Positions 24,134 through 33,222 of a stretch of 51,469 nucleotides of DNA are shown here, in pieces. The notes beneath the pieces are model-generated. The model was not told where the DNA came from and did not search any database. It saw only the letters and a program-made list of their open reading frames with translations. Source of the stretch: CAZMGT01 sp964565895 (GTDB lineage: Bacteria > Armatimonadota > Zipacnadia > UBA1398 > CAZMGT01); assembly GCA_964565895.1 (NCBI GenBank), contig CAZMGT010000024.1:1-51469 (forward strand), written 5' to 3'. The first letter of the stretch is position 1, and each line of letters starts with the position of its first letter. The translations under genes were made by a program, and so were the position numbers.

Positions 24134-24162
24134 TTGAACTTGTCCGCCGCCTGCGGCATAAT
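24134..24162 (+). promoter_or_regulatory. Promoter of the thioredoxin-NHL gene
   Basis: TTGAAC (24134-24139) and CATAAT (24157-24162) are spaced by 17 bases, each with five consensus matches or nearly so. They lie 60 bases before the ATG at 24222. Confidence 0.6.
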
Positions 24163-24221
24163 GTCGCGGTTGTCTGTTCGTCGTGTTCGCCGCTTTTCAC
24201 AGGGCACAGGCGACTGGAGCG

Positions 24222-26117
24222 ATGAACAACAGCGAGCGCTTTGTAAGAAAGGGCAAGTTTCTCGCGCGGGAGATGGGCCTGCGCGCGCCGGAGTTCCCCC
24301 CGCACCTGGCCTGGCTAAATTGCCCCCGGCCGCTCTCGCTGCGCGACCTGCGCGGCAAGCTCGTCCTTTTGGACTTCTGGACGTTCTGCTGCGTAGACTG
24401 CCTGCACATCCTCCCCGACCTCGCCTATCTCGAGCGCAAGTTTGCCAACCAGCCGCTTGTGGTCATCGGCGTGCACTCCGCCAAGTTCGCCAACGAGCGC
24501 GACACGGAGAACATCCGCCAGGCCATCCTCCGCTACGACATCGCGCACCCCGTGGTCAACGACGCCCAAATGGAGCTCTGGCGCGCCTACGGCGTCGCCG
24601 GCTGGCCCACCCTGGTGCTCATTGACCCGGAGGGCTACATCGTGTGGACGGCCTCGGGCAAGGGCCACCGCCAGCGGCTGGAGCGCATCATCGCCGCCGC
24701 GCTTCGCCATTACCGCGCCCAAGGCAAGCTCGACGACACGCCCCTTGCCCTGCGCCGCGAGGCGCGCGCGGAAAGCCCCCTCGCCTACCCGGGCAAGCTC
24801 GCTGCAGATGCCCGCGTCGGCGTGCTTTATATCGCCGACACCTGCCACAACCGCGTCGTCGCCTGCGATCTTTCCGGCCGCTTTCTGTTCGTCGTAGGGA
24901 GCGGCGCGGCGGGCCTTGCCGATGGCTCGTTCTCTGAGGCGCAATTCAACCGGCCGCAGGGCCTGGCCCTCGCCGGCGAGCTGCTGCTTGTCGCAGACAG
25001 CGAAAACCACGCCTTGCGCGCAATAGACCTCGCCGCAAGCGAGGTGCGCACCCTCGCCGGCACGGGCGAGCGCGGCTCGCCCTCTCCCGCGCCGGCCGCG
25101 GCGACGAGCGTTGCCCTTTCCACGCCCTGGGATGTCGCCGTTGTCGGCTCTGCCGCCTACATTGCTATGGCGGGGACGCACCAAGTTTGGCGCTACGACC
25201 TGCGCGCGGGGACCATCGAGGTATACGCGGGCACGGGCCGCGAGGCGTGCGTGGACGGCCCGCGCCTCAAGGCGGCGTTCGCCCAGCCCTCCGGCTTGGC
25301 CAGCGATGGCTCCGTCCTCTACGTCGCCGATGCCGAGGTCTCCTGCGTTCGGGCGATCGACCTCTCCGCTGGCGAGGTGCGCACAGTCGTCGGCGGCGAC
25401 TTGTTCGAGTTTGGCGACCGCGACGGCGTAGGGCGCGAGGCTCGGCTCCAGCACTGCATGGATGTGCTCTACTACAACGGCAGGCTCTATGTCGCCGACG
25501 CTTACAATCACAAGATAAAAATCATCAACCCCAACGAGCGGCAAGTGCGCACCTGGCTGGGCAGCGGCCGCCCCGGGAACCGCGATGGCCCCTCGCCGGA
25601 GTTCTACGAGCCCTCCGGCCTCGCTGCTGCGGGAAACGTCCTCTTTGTCGCCGATACAAACAACCACGCTATCCGCGCGATAGACATCTCCACCGGCGAG
25701 ACGCGCACTCTTCCCCTGCGCGACGTCCCGCGCCCGCGCTACCTCTCCGCCGCCGTCGCCGCGCAGCCGGAGCCCGTCGAACTACCGCCGCAGACCGTGG
25801 CCCCCGGCGCGGGCGAGATCCACGTTGAGCTCGCCCTCCCTCCCGGGCACGAGCTAACCCCCGGCGCGCCCTCGCGCTATGCCGTTGCCGTGGAGGGCCA
25901 AGCCCTCCGCGTGGACCGCCCCGAGGGCGCGATCAAAAGCCCCGCGTTTTCCATCGCCTACTACGCGCTGTCCGGCGCGGCGACGCTCTCCGTCGAGGCC
26001 CTCGCCTACCACTGCGGGCAAAGCGGCGTGTGCCAAATGTCCCTGCTCGCCTGGCGCGTGCCGCTCACCGTGGCCGCGGGGGGTGCGCGGGCGATTGCCC
26101 TGCGCCCTAAGCCCTAG
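24222..26117 (+). CDS. Thioredoxin-like/NHL-repeat protein (NHLRC2-like)
   Basis: A 631-residue protein. Residues 20-165 form a thioredoxin/TlpA-like domain with WTFCCVDCLHILPDL, where C57 and C60 make the CxxC pair; VAGWPTLVLIDPEG is the cis-Pro side. Residues about 190-510 contain six-bladed NHL propeller repeats, seen as recurring LYVADxxNHxIRxID and GxxGxxDGxxxxAxFxxPxGLA units. A beta-rich tail of 110 residues follows. The order and the CCxxC form match human NHLRC2 and bacterial relatives, whose chemistry is unsettled. No signal peptide is seen, so it is probably cytoplasmic. Confidence 0.87.
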   Translation: MNNSERFVRKGKFLAREMGLRAPEFPPHLAWLNCPRPLSLRDLRGKLVLLDFWTFCCVDCLHILPDLAYLERKFANQPLVVIGVHSAKFANERDTENIRQAILRYDIAHPVVNDAQMELWRAYGVAGWPTLVLIDPEGYIVWTASGKGHRQRLERIIAAALRHYRAQGKLDDTPLALRREARAESPLAYPGKLAADARVGVLYIADTCHNRVVACDLSGRFLFVVGSGAAGLADGSFSEAQFNRPQGLALAGELLLVADSENHALRAIDLAASEVRTLAGTGERGSPSPAPAAATSVALSTPWDVAVVGSAAYIAMAGTHQVWRYDLRAGTIEVYAGTGREACVDGPRLKAAFAQPSGLASDGSVLYVADAEVSCVRAIDLSAGEVRTVVGGDLFEFGDRDGVGREARLQHCMDVLYYNGRLYVADAYNHKIKIINPNERQVRTWLGSGRPGNRDGPSPEFYEPSGLAAAGNVLFVADTNNHAIRAIDISTGETRTLPLRDVPRPRYLSAAVAAQPEPVELPPQTVAPGAGEIHVELALPPGHELTPGAPSRYAVAVEGQALRVDRPEGAIKSPAFSIAYYALSGAATLSVEALAYHCGQSGVCQMSLLAWRVPLTVAAGGARAIALRPKP

Positions 26118-26144
26118 CTCTCCCCGCCACGCGTGCGAACCCCC

Positions 26145-26168
26145 CGCCCGCGCGCGGGCGTTTCCCTT
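26145..26168 (+). terminator. Possible terminator before the amidase gene
   Basis: CGCCCG-CGCG-CGGGCG (26145-26160) forms a tight GC hairpin followed by TTTCCCTT. The T tract is poor, so termination may be partial. It lies 28 bases after the NHL gene stop. Confidence 0.35.
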
Positions 26169-26178
26169 GTGGAACAAA

Positions 26179-27660
26179 ATGCACTCAAGCGCCGCCCGCC
26201 CCCAGAGCCGAGCACCTGCCCGCCTGTCGCGCTTGTGCGCGAGGGCGGCGTTGTGGGCCGCGCTCGCCGCGTGCGCCCTGCCTGGGCTGCCCGCGCTCGC
26301 GCAAAATGCAGAGGGCCAACCAGCGGTGGTGCGCGAGGTCGCCCTCTCCCCCGATGGGCCAGACTGCGTGCTTACTGTGGCCCTTTCCGCGCCGGCGCCG
26401 TTTTCCGTGTTTCACTTAGAAAACCCCGCGCGCATCGTGATAGACATCGCGCCTGCCGTGCTCCTCGAAAAGACCCTGCGCCTCGCCGGCCTCGGGCCGG
26501 TGGCCGCCGTGCGCGCCGCGCAGAATACTCTGCAGCCGCCGAAGGTCAGGGTCGTTCTCGACCTCGTCGAAGAGGTTGATTATCTGGTAGAAAGCGAGAG
26601 CCCCTCCGCCGAGATAGTGCTCCGCCTTCCCGCAGCGCTGCCCGTGACCGAGCCGGCGACATCCGAAGGCGCCGCGGAGAAGCTCCCCGCGCTCGGCCCG
26701 CTCGCGCCCCCGCCGCCGGAGTGGCTGCCTTTGCCGCCGCAGGCGCGCGGCCTGGCCCAAATTACCTATGGCGCGCTCGAGTGCGGCGCGGAGCGCATAA
26801 CCCTCGTCCTCGCCCGCCCCTGCGCCTACCACGCGTTTGTCCTCAGCGCGCCGGCGCGCATCTGCCTCGATCTTCTGGGCATCGCCGACGGCCTCGGGGC
26901 CCAAGCCGAGCCATATACCTTTCGCCCCGCCGAGCCCGCGGCCATCTCGCGCGTGCGCGCCGCTCTCCTCCCCGGCGACGAGCCGACCACCCGCGTGGTC
27001 ATCGACATCCCCCGCCTCCTCCCCTACCTCGTCCGTTCATGGAGCGGCCCCGCGTTTTACATTACAATAGACGTCCTCCCCCGCGTGCCCGAGCGCGGCC
27101 TGGTCGTCGTCGACCCGGGCCATGGGGGGAGCGAGCCCGGCGCCTGCGGAACAGTCTACAAAGAGAAGGAGCTTAACCTAAGCATTGCCCTGCGCGTGCA
27201 GCGCGCGCTTATCGAGCGCGGAATCGTCGCCCTGCTCACGCGCTCCGAGGACGCCACCGTGGGCCTTTACGAGCGCGCGTGGTTTGCCAACGAGGCCGGC
27301 GCCGATCTCTTCCTCAGCATTCACTGCAACGCCCGCAACCGCCATGACATGGGCACGAGCGTGTGGTACACTCGCCCGGAGAGCCTCGCCCTGGCGCACA
27401 TCGTGCACGCCGCGCTCATCGCCGCGCTGCGCCGGCCGGACGAGGGCGTGCGTTTCGCGCGCTTTGTCGTTACGCGCGAGACAGAGATGCCCGCTGTGCT
27501 GTGCGAGATCGCCTACATAGACAACCCGGAGGAGGAGAAGCTGCTCGCCAACCCAATGTTCCAGGAGAGGGCGGCGCAGGCCATTGCCCGCGCCATAGAA
27601 CACTTCCTCGCCGCGCAGCGCAGCGCCGCCCCGCACTGTAGAGAGGAGCGCCGTTCGTGA
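26179..27660 (+). CDS. N-acetylmuramoyl-L-alanine amidase with two AMIN domains
   Basis: A 493-residue exported amidase that splits the peptide from peptidoglycan glycan chains. A signal peptide spans about residues 1-42 (after an Arg-rich start). AMIN-type domains lie at about 50-150 and 190-295 and should target it to the septum or cell wall. The Amidase_3 domain (310-485) has the zinc ligands in VVVDPGHGGSEPGA (His about 314), YKEKELN (Glu), FLSIHCNA (His) and the catalytic VLCEIAYIDN Glu (about 442). ATG 26179 has a weak ribosome binding site. murI overlaps its stop by four bases. Confidence 0.93.
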   Translation: MHSSAARPQSRAPARLSRLCARAALWAALAACALPGLPALAQNAEGQPAVVREVALSPDGPDCVLTVALSAPAPFSVFHLENPARIVIDIAPAVLLEKTLRLAGLGPVAAVRAAQNTLQPPKVRVVLDLVEEVDYLVESESPSAEIVLRLPAALPVTEPATSEGAAEKLPALGPLAPPPPEWLPLPPQARGLAQITYGALECGAERITLVLARPCAYHAFVLSAPARICLDLLGIADGLGAQAEPYTFRPAEPAAISRVRAALLPGDEPTTRVVIDIPRLLPYLVRSWSGPAFYITIDVLPRVPERGLVVVDPGHGGSEPGACGTVYKEKELNLSIALRVQRALIERGIVALLTRSEDATVGLYERAWFANEAGADLFLSIHCNARNRHDMGTSVWYTRPESLALAHIVHAALIAALRRPDEGVRFARFVVTRETEMPAVLCEIAYIDNPEEEKLLANPMFQERAAQAIARAIEHFLAAQRSAAPHCREERRS

Positions 27661-28460
27661 GCGTTACCGTTGGCATCTTCGACTCCGGCGTGGGCGGGCT
27701 AACCGTCGCCCGCGCCGTCCTGCGCAAGCTACCCGGAGCATCGATCCTCTACTACGCCGATAACGCCTATGTCCCCTACGGCGGCCGCCCGTTGAGCGAG
27801 ATCTGCACGTTCGCCACGGAAATCGTCCGCTTCCTCGCCAGCCACGGCGCGCAAATCATCGCTGTCGGTTGCAACATGTCCTCCATCGCCATCGAGGACA
27901 TGGGCGCCGCGGCCTCCTGCCCCGTGCCCAAGGTAACAACCCTCGGTCCAGGCGCGCGCCGCGCGGCAGCGCTCACCAAAAACGGCGTCGTTGGGGTAAT
28001 TGCCACGCTGGGCACGGTGCGCTCGCGCGCCTTCACCCGCCGCCTGCTGGCGCAGGAGGGCGTCAGGCGCGTGCTCGAAGTCCCCTGCCCCGCTTTCGTC
28101 CCGCTTACCGAGCGCGGCGAGCTAGACAGCCCCGATGCCTTCCGCCTCGCCCGGCGCTACCTCGAGCCCCTGCGCCGCGCCGGGGTAGACACGGTGATCT
28201 ACGGCTGCACGCACTACCCCCTGCTCGAGCGCCCCATTCGCGCGGCCCTCGGCGACGACATCGCCCTCGTCGACCCCGCCGAGGCCATGGCCGAGGAGGT
28301 CGCTCGGCTCGCCGACGGGCGCGCGGCACAACGCTCGCAAACGGGCCACCACTTCTTCGCCAGCGGCACGCCGAACAGCCTGCGCGCTCTCGCCCCGCGT
28401 TGGCTCGGCGCGGAGGTTAACGGCGTGGCCATCGTCGATGTCCACCGCCGCCCGCCGTAG
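27657..28460 (+). CDS. murI: Glutamate racemase
   Basis: MurI (267 residues) supplies D-glutamate for peptidoglycan. FDSGVGGLTV and YYADNAYVPYGGRP are typical. The two catalytic Cys are C72 in GCNMSS and about C183 in YGCTHYPLL. The first motif normally reads CNTA; Met replaces the Thr here, as in some relatives. GTG 27657 overlaps the amidase stop, joining two cell-wall genes in one operon. Confidence 0.93.
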   Translation: MSVTVGIFDSGVGGLTVARAVLRKLPGASILYYADNAYVPYGGRPLSEICTFATEIVRFLASHGAQIIAVGCNMSSIAIEDMGAAASCPVPKVTTLGPGARRAAALTKNGVVGVIATLGTVRSRAFTRRLLAQEGVRRVLEVPCPAFVPLTERGELDSPDAFRLARRYLEPLRRAGVDTVIYGCTHYPLLERPIRAALGDDIALVDPAEAMAEEVARLADGRAAQRSQTGHHFFASGTPNSLRALAPRWLGAEVNGVAIVDVHRRPP

Positions 28461-28563
28461 CCTCTCCCGCAAGCCGTCTGCCCGACCTTTGCTTTGCTGC
28501 GGCAGGTTTTCCCGCCGCCTTGCGCCGAATAGTGGTTTTGTTCTCGCGAAAGGGTGCTGCCCC

Positions 28564-29292
28564 ATGCCCCGCGTAGACGGACGCGCAAACGACGAACTGC
28601 GGCCTGTCGCCCTCACCCGCTCCTACTCGAAATACGCCGAGGGCTCCTGCCTCATCGAGCTCGGCGACACGCGCGTGCTGTGCACGGCAACCGTGCTCGA
28701 CCGCGTCCCCGGGTGGCTCAAGGGCTCGGAGCAGGGCTGGCTCACCGCGGAATACGGCATGCTCCCGCGCTCCACCGAGCAGCGCACCGAGCGCGAGGCC
28801 GCGCGGGGAAGGCAAGGCGGCCGGACGATCGAGATCCAGCGGCTCATCGGCCGCGCCCTGCGCTCCGTGGTCGACCTCCACGCCCTCGGCGAGCGGACGA
28901 TCGTTATCGACTGCGACGTCCTCCAGGCCGACGGGGGCACGCGCACGGCGGCGATCACCGGCTCGTTCGTGGCCCTCGTCGAGGCGCTGGATTACCTCCG
29001 CCAAGAGACGAGCCACACGGGCCCCTTGCCCATTATCGACTTCGTCGCGGCAATCAGCGTGGGCGTCGTGCAAAACGAACTTTTGCTCGACTTGTGTTAC
29101 AAAGAAGATAACATGGCCTCGGTGGACATGAACGTGGTGATGACCGGGCGGGGCTGCTTTGTCGAAGTGCAGGGCACCGCCGAGGGTGCCCCGTTCACCC
29201 GCCAGCGCATGGACGCCCTGCTCGACCTCGCCGCCGCTGGGGTGCGCCAGCTTATCGCTAAACAGCGTGAAGTACTCGGGGGGTTGCTGTGA
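28564..29292 (+). CDS. rph: Ribonuclease PH
   Basis: RNase PH (242 residues, normal length) trims the 3' ends of tRNA precursors using phosphate. It opens with RANDELRPVALTRSYSKYAEGS, carries GWLTAEYGMLPRST and RTIEIQRLIGRALRSVVD, and the phosphate-site ADGGTRTAAITGS. ATG 28564 is the first start after murI. It overlaps rdgB by four bases, the widely conserved rph-rdgB pair. Confidence 0.97.
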   Translation: MPRVDGRANDELRPVALTRSYSKYAEGSCLIELGDTRVLCTATVLDRVPGWLKGSEQGWLTAEYGMLPRSTEQRTEREAARGRQGGRTIEIQRLIGRALRSVVDLHALGERTIVIDCDVLQADGGTRTAAITGSFVALVEALDYLRQETSHTGPLPIIDFVAAISVGVVQNELLLDLCYKEDNMASVDMNVVMTGRGCFVEVQGTAEGAPFTRQRMDALLDLAAAGVRQLIAKQREVLGGLL

Positions 29293-29924
29293 GCGAGCGC
29301 CGATGTTCGCCTTCGTTTCCTTCCCGCCTGCTTGTCGCCACGCGCAGCGCGGGCAAGATGAACGAAATTCGCGCCGCCCTTTCTGAGCTGGGGATCGAGC
29401 TGTGGAGCTTGAACGACATCGCCGACCTCGGGGAAGCGGAAGAGACGGGAACGACATTTGAGGAAAACGCCGTCCTCAAAGCCCGCTTTTACCACCAGCG
29501 CACGGGCATGGCCGTGCTTGCCGACGACTCCGGGCTCGAGGTCGACCCGCTCAGCGGCTTCCCCGGGCTGCACTCCGCGCGTTTTCTCGGCTGCTCGGCC
29601 AGCGATGCCGAGCGTTGCCGCAACCTCGTGGCCATGCTCCGCCAAACGGGCCTGCCCCAGGAGCAGTGGCGCGCGCGCTTTGTCTGCGTCCTCGCCCTCG
29701 CTCTCCCGGGCTGCCCCGTGGAGACGTTCCGCGGAGAGTGGCGCGGGCTAATCGTCGCCGAACCCCGCGGCGAGCATGGCTTCGGCTACGACCCGATCTT
29801 CCTCGACCCGCGCCTGGGGCGTACCGCCGCGGAGCTCACCTGCGAGGAGAAAAACGCACGCAGCCACCGCGGCGCCGCGTTGCGCCAGCTCGCCGCGCGC
29901 CTCGCTCGTCTCCCTCGCTCCTAG
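29289..29924 (+). CDS. rdgB: XTP/dITP diphosphatase (RdgB/HAM1)
   Basis: RdgB (211 residues) hydrolyses dITP and XTP so that they are not put into DNA or RNA. LLVATRSAGKMNEIRAAL, TFEENAVLKARFYH, VLADDSGLEVDPLSGFPGLHSAR and HGFGYDPIFL are the family motifs. GTG 29289 overlaps the rph stop. Its end overlaps the convergent nitrilase gene by four bases. Confidence 0.96.
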   Translation: MSERRCSPSFPSRLLVATRSAGKMNEIRAALSELGIELWSLNDIADLGEAEETGTTFEENAVLKARFYHQRTGMAVLADDSGLEVDPLSGFPGLHSARFLGCSASDAERCRNLVAMLRQTGLPQEQWRARFVCVLALALPGCPVETFRGEWRGLIVAEPRGEHGFGYDPIFLDPRLGRTAAELTCEEKNARSHRGAALRQLAARLARLPRS

Positions 29925-30721
29925 CCCAGCCCGTCGCGCGCGACTACCTGGAGCAGATCCGTGCGCCGCGCGTTATAGATCCACTCCTCGCGCCGGCTTA
30001 AGTCAAGCTCGGCGACGATGACCTCCTCCCTGTGCAGGTTCGCCCGCGCAAGAACCAGCCCCCGCGGATCGCCGATCAGCGAATACATCATCTGCTCCCC
30101 GTCCACGGCGTTGCTGCACACCATATAAATGCCGTTTTCCGCGCAGCGGCTGCGCGTGTGGCCCTCCCACACCGGCGCCTTCCACGACGACCCCTTCCCC
30201 GTGCCACAAACGAGGTGGAGCACGACCTCCGCCCCGCGCTCGCGCAGCAACCGGCACACCTCGGGAAACCGGCCGTCGAAGCAAATTTGCATCCCAAACG
30301 TCCCCCGCCGCGTGCGAAACACGGGCAGGGCGTTGCCCGGGCGAAACCATTTCTTGTCCCCCGCGGTAAGATGCGTCTTGGCGTACTCGCCGACGATCTC
30401 CCCCGCGCTGTCGATGAGCAGGGCGACGTTATACCAGCCATCCTCGCGCAGGACGCACGTCCCCACGGCGATCATCAGCCGCAGGTCGCGGGCCAGCCGC
30501 TGCATGGCGGCCAACCCCCGGCGCAGCGCCTCGCCGTCCAGCTCTTGGCCCTCGTTCAGGTGCGTCGGGGGATAGCCGGAGATGGCGCACTCGGGGAACA
30601 CCACGAGCTGCGCGCGCCGCTCGCGCGCCTCGCGGGCCATGGCGCGAATCTTGCGCACATTGGCGGAAACATCAGCGGACAGCGCCATCTGCGCCGCCGC
30701 TACGCAAAGTTTTCTCGCCAT
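29921..30721 (-). CDS. Carbon-nitrogen hydrolase (nitrilase superfamily)
   Basis: A 266-residue amidase of the nitrilase superfamily. The catalytic Glu-Lys-Cys triad is E44 (VFPECAISGYPP), K115 (YAKTHL) and C147 (MQICFDGRFPE). The fold is complete. Members hydrolyse amides such as omega-amides or carbamoyl compounds; the substrate cannot be told from sequence. It lies four bases after the cupin gene and is likely co-transcribed with it. Confidence 0.9.
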   Translation of the reverse strand: MARKLCVAAAQMALSADVSANVRKIRAMAREARERRAQLVVFPECAISGYPPTHLNEGQELDGEALRRGLAAMQRLARDLRLMIAVGTCVLREDGWYNVALLIDSAGEIVGEYAKTHLTAGDKKWFRPGNALPVFRTRRGTFGMQICFDGRFPEVCRLLRERGAEVVLHLVCGTGKGSSWKAPVWEGHTRSRCAENGIYMVCSNAVDGEQMMYSLIGDPRGLVLARANLHREEVIVAELDLSRREEWIYNARRTDLLQVVARDGLG

Positions 30722-30725
30722 CCTC

Positions 30726-31937
30726 CTACTCCGGCGGATACTTGGGGATCATCGGCACATCGGGGTTAATGTCCGGGCCGAAGAACTTGAAGATAATCAG
30801 CTCCTCGCTCCCCGTGTTCACCACTTCGTGCGGCTGGGTCGCCCGCTCGTGGACGACGACGAGCTCATCCAAGCCAAAGTTCCCCCCCTCAACCTCAAGC
30901 CCGCCATAGGTCCCCTTCCCCTGCCACACGAGGAGCGAGTAGACCCCGTTCTCCTTGCACACAAACTTCTGCCCGGGCTTAACCACAAGCCGCTTCCCGC
31001 TGAACTTCGTCGTGTTGTAGTAAATCCAGTGCTCCTCGCCGCCCTCCTGCTCGTTCCCCTCCACGGGAATGGGCGCCGTATGCCGGTTCTCGTAGAAAAA
31101 CGGGTCGCCCGAGATCTCCCAGTTGATCTGCTCGAGCACCGCGCGCTCGCCCTTCTCCCGCCGGTCGTCGGGGTGCACGTCCTTAAACAACAGCTCCTTG
31201 GAGATAATCTTCCCGGCGACCTTCGCCTGAAGCATGGCGAACACGTCCGAGTCCTCCTGCAGCTCGATGGTCAGCGCCGTCCCCGGCGCGTGCAGCACAC
31301 CGGAGGGCAGGTGAAAACCCTCCCCGGGCACGAGCAGATAGGCCCGCGAGTGCTTCAGAATGAGGTCGCTGTCCCAGTCCACGAGATAGGGCAAAAGCAG
31401 CTCCTGCTTCCCCTCGCGCACGATATACGGGTGCACGCCGAAGAACGTCTCCGGCTGCGCCCCCATGTCCACGCCCTCGGGAAAGTAATACGCCTCCTCC
31501 TTCGGTCGCGCGCCAACCTTCGCCGCGTCCTCCTCCATCTGGTGGATGTGGTAGGGAATGCGCGCGGCGAAGTCGTAGATCTTCGCCAGCCGCCCCAGCC
31601 GGTTGCCGTGTGTCCGGGCATACTCCTCGCCGAGGATCATCGGCCCGGCAATATCCACCGCCTCCTTCAGGGTCATCCGCTCGTCGCCCTCAAGGGCGAG
31701 GTAGCTCAGGCCCTCGTCCGGCGGCCCTACGGCATTGTCGGCCTTCGTCGTCGAGGCCAGCCAGCGCTCGCAAATAAACCCCCGCTCCCCTACGTCATAC
31801 TCCTCCTCGGGCAGCCCCAACCGCCGCCCCGGGGGCAGAAAGTCGCGCGCCACCCATGCCGGCTCCACCCGCAAAATGCCGTTCCCGGCCTCGATCGCCT
31901 TCTCCACAATCGCAATCCGCTCTTGCCTCTCCGTCAT
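30726..31937 (-). CDS. Type I phosphomannose isomerase-like cupin protein
   Basis: A 403-residue two-cupin protein. The first cupin has the metal pattern of type I mannose-6-phosphate isomerase: PYHIHQ (H130, H132, in place of Gln-x-His), KEEAYY (E148) and LPSGVLHAPGTALTIELQEDSD (H216; given around residues 210-231). A second cupin spans about 300-390 (VVKPGQKFVCKENG onward). The N-terminal 100 residues are unlike common ManA. The metal set His/His/Glu/His is that of ordinary cupins, so activity may differ. ATG 31937 follows GGGAGGGAAT. It pairs with the nitrilase gene. Confidence 0.75.
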   Translation of the reverse strand: MTERQERIAIVEKAIEAGNGILRVEPAWVARDFLPPGRRLGLPEEEYDVGERGFICERWLASTTKADNAVGPPDEGLSYLALEGDERMTLKEAVDIAGPMILGEEYARTHGNRLGRLAKIYDFAARIPYHIHQMEEDAAKVGARPKEEAYYFPEGVDMGAQPETFFGVHPYIVREGKQELLLPYLVDWDSDLILKHSRAYLLVPGEGFHLPSGVLHAPGTALTIELQEDSDVFAMLQAKVAGKIISKELLFKDVHPDDRREKGERAVLEQINWEISGDPFFYENRHTAPIPVEGNEQEGGEEHWIYYNTTKFSGKRLVVKPGQKFVCKENGVYSLLVWQGKGTYGGLEVEGGNFGLDELVVVHERATQPHEVVNTGSEELIIFKFFGPDINPDVPMIPKYPPE

Positions 31938-32059
31938 GTTCCATTCCCTCCCGTGGACAAATCCATCTTACCATTCTGCGCCCCATGCGCGTTTACCTGT
32001 CACGCGTAGGACTTGTCGCTGCTTGCTCGAAATCGTCCATTAACTGGAGGGATTCATCC

Positions 32060-33097
32060 ATGGAGATCATCGACCTGCGCAGCGACACGGTAACCAAACC
32101 CACGCCCCAAATGCGCAAGGCCATGGCCGAGGCCGAGGTAGGCGACGACGTCCTCGGCGAGGACCCTACCGCGCGCAAGCTGGAGCGCCTCGCCGCGGAG
32201 ATCATCGGCAAAGAAGCGGCGCTGTTCGTCCCCAGCGGGACGATGGGCAACCTCATCGCCGTGTGCTGTCACATCACCCCCGGCGAAGCCGTCCTCGCCG
32301 AGCAAAATTCGCACTGCATTAGGCTCGAATCCGGGGGCATCGCGGCCATCGCGGGCGCCGTCCTGCACACCGTCCCCGCGCGCGACGATGGCTGCCTGCA
32401 CCCCGACGACATCGCCCCGTGGATTAGCCCGCCGAGCATGCATCGCCCCCGCCCGCGCCTGCTCATCTTAGAAAACACGCACAACCTCGCCGGCGGCGTG
32501 GTTACCACGCCCGAGCGCACGCGCCAGCTCGCCGACCTCGTCCACGCCCACGACATGCGCCTGCACATAGACGGCGCGCGCATTTTCAACAGCGCCATCG
32601 CCCAGGGGGTAGACGCCAAGCAGCTCGCTGCGCCGGCGGACTCCATCATGTTCTGCCTCTCCAAAAGCCTCGGCGCGCCGGTGGGCTCGATCCTCGCCGG
32701 CCCGGCGGAGTTTATCGAGCGCGCCCGACACCGCCGAAAAATGCTCGGCGGGGGAATGCGCCAGGTGGGCATCCTCGCCGCCGCGGGCATAGTCGCCCTC
32801 ACCGAGCACATCGCGCGGCTCGCCGAAGATCACGAAAAGGCCCGCCGCCTCGCGGAGCTCATCGCCGACGCCCCGGGGATCGAGGTAAACCTCGCGCGGG
32901 TGCAGACAAACATGGTCTATTTTTCCGTGCGCGGCAAGCTCGACGCCCCGCAGTTCGTCGCCGCCCTGGGCGAGCGCGGCGTGCTCTGCCTTCCTGTGGA
33001 CGGCCGCATCCGCCTCGTCACGCATCTGGACGTCACGCCGGAGCAAACGGAGAGGGCGGGCAAAATCATCGCCCAAGCCGCCCGCGAGCTGCTGTAG
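32060..33097 (+). CDS. ltaE: Low-specificity L-threonine aldolase
   Basis: A PLP enzyme (345 residues) that splits threonine or allo-threonine into glycine and acetaldehyde. IDLRSDTVTKPTPQMRKAM is the classic start; GDDVLGEDPTARKLE, FVPSGTMGNLIA and HIDGARIFN follow; the PLP lysine is in MFCLSKSLGAPVGS. ATG 32060 is preceded by TGGAGGGATT. A frame open upstream overlaps the divergent cupin gene and is not used. Confidence 0.94.
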   Translation: MEIIDLRSDTVTKPTPQMRKAMAEAEVGDDVLGEDPTARKLERLAAEIIGKEAALFVPSGTMGNLIAVCCHITPGEAVLAEQNSHCIRLESGGIAAIAGAVLHTVPARDDGCLHPDDIAPWISPPSMHRPRPRLLILENTHNLAGGVVTTPERTRQLADLVHAHDMRLHIDGARIFNSAIAQGVDAKQLAAPADSIMFCLSKSLGAPVGSILAGPAEFIERARHRRKMLGGGMRQVGILAAAGIVALTEHIARLAEDHEKARRLAELIADAPGIEVNLARVQTNMVYFSVRGKLDAPQFVAALGERGVLCLPVDGRIRLVTHLDVTPEQTERAGKIIAQAARELL

Positions 33098-33222
33098 CTC
33101 TCCGTTTTTCCAGGAGCGAAGGAGTATCTTGTGGGAAAACAAGGGTGCAGGCTGGGACATAAATGGCTATCTTTTGCACCTGTTAAGCAAGACAGCGCTG
33201 CGCGGTAAAAGAGGAGAAAAAT

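Noticed and set aside
30582..32009. A 475-codon plus-strand frame
   Set aside because: It is antisense to the cupin and nitrilase genes, both with intact metal or catalytic motifs.
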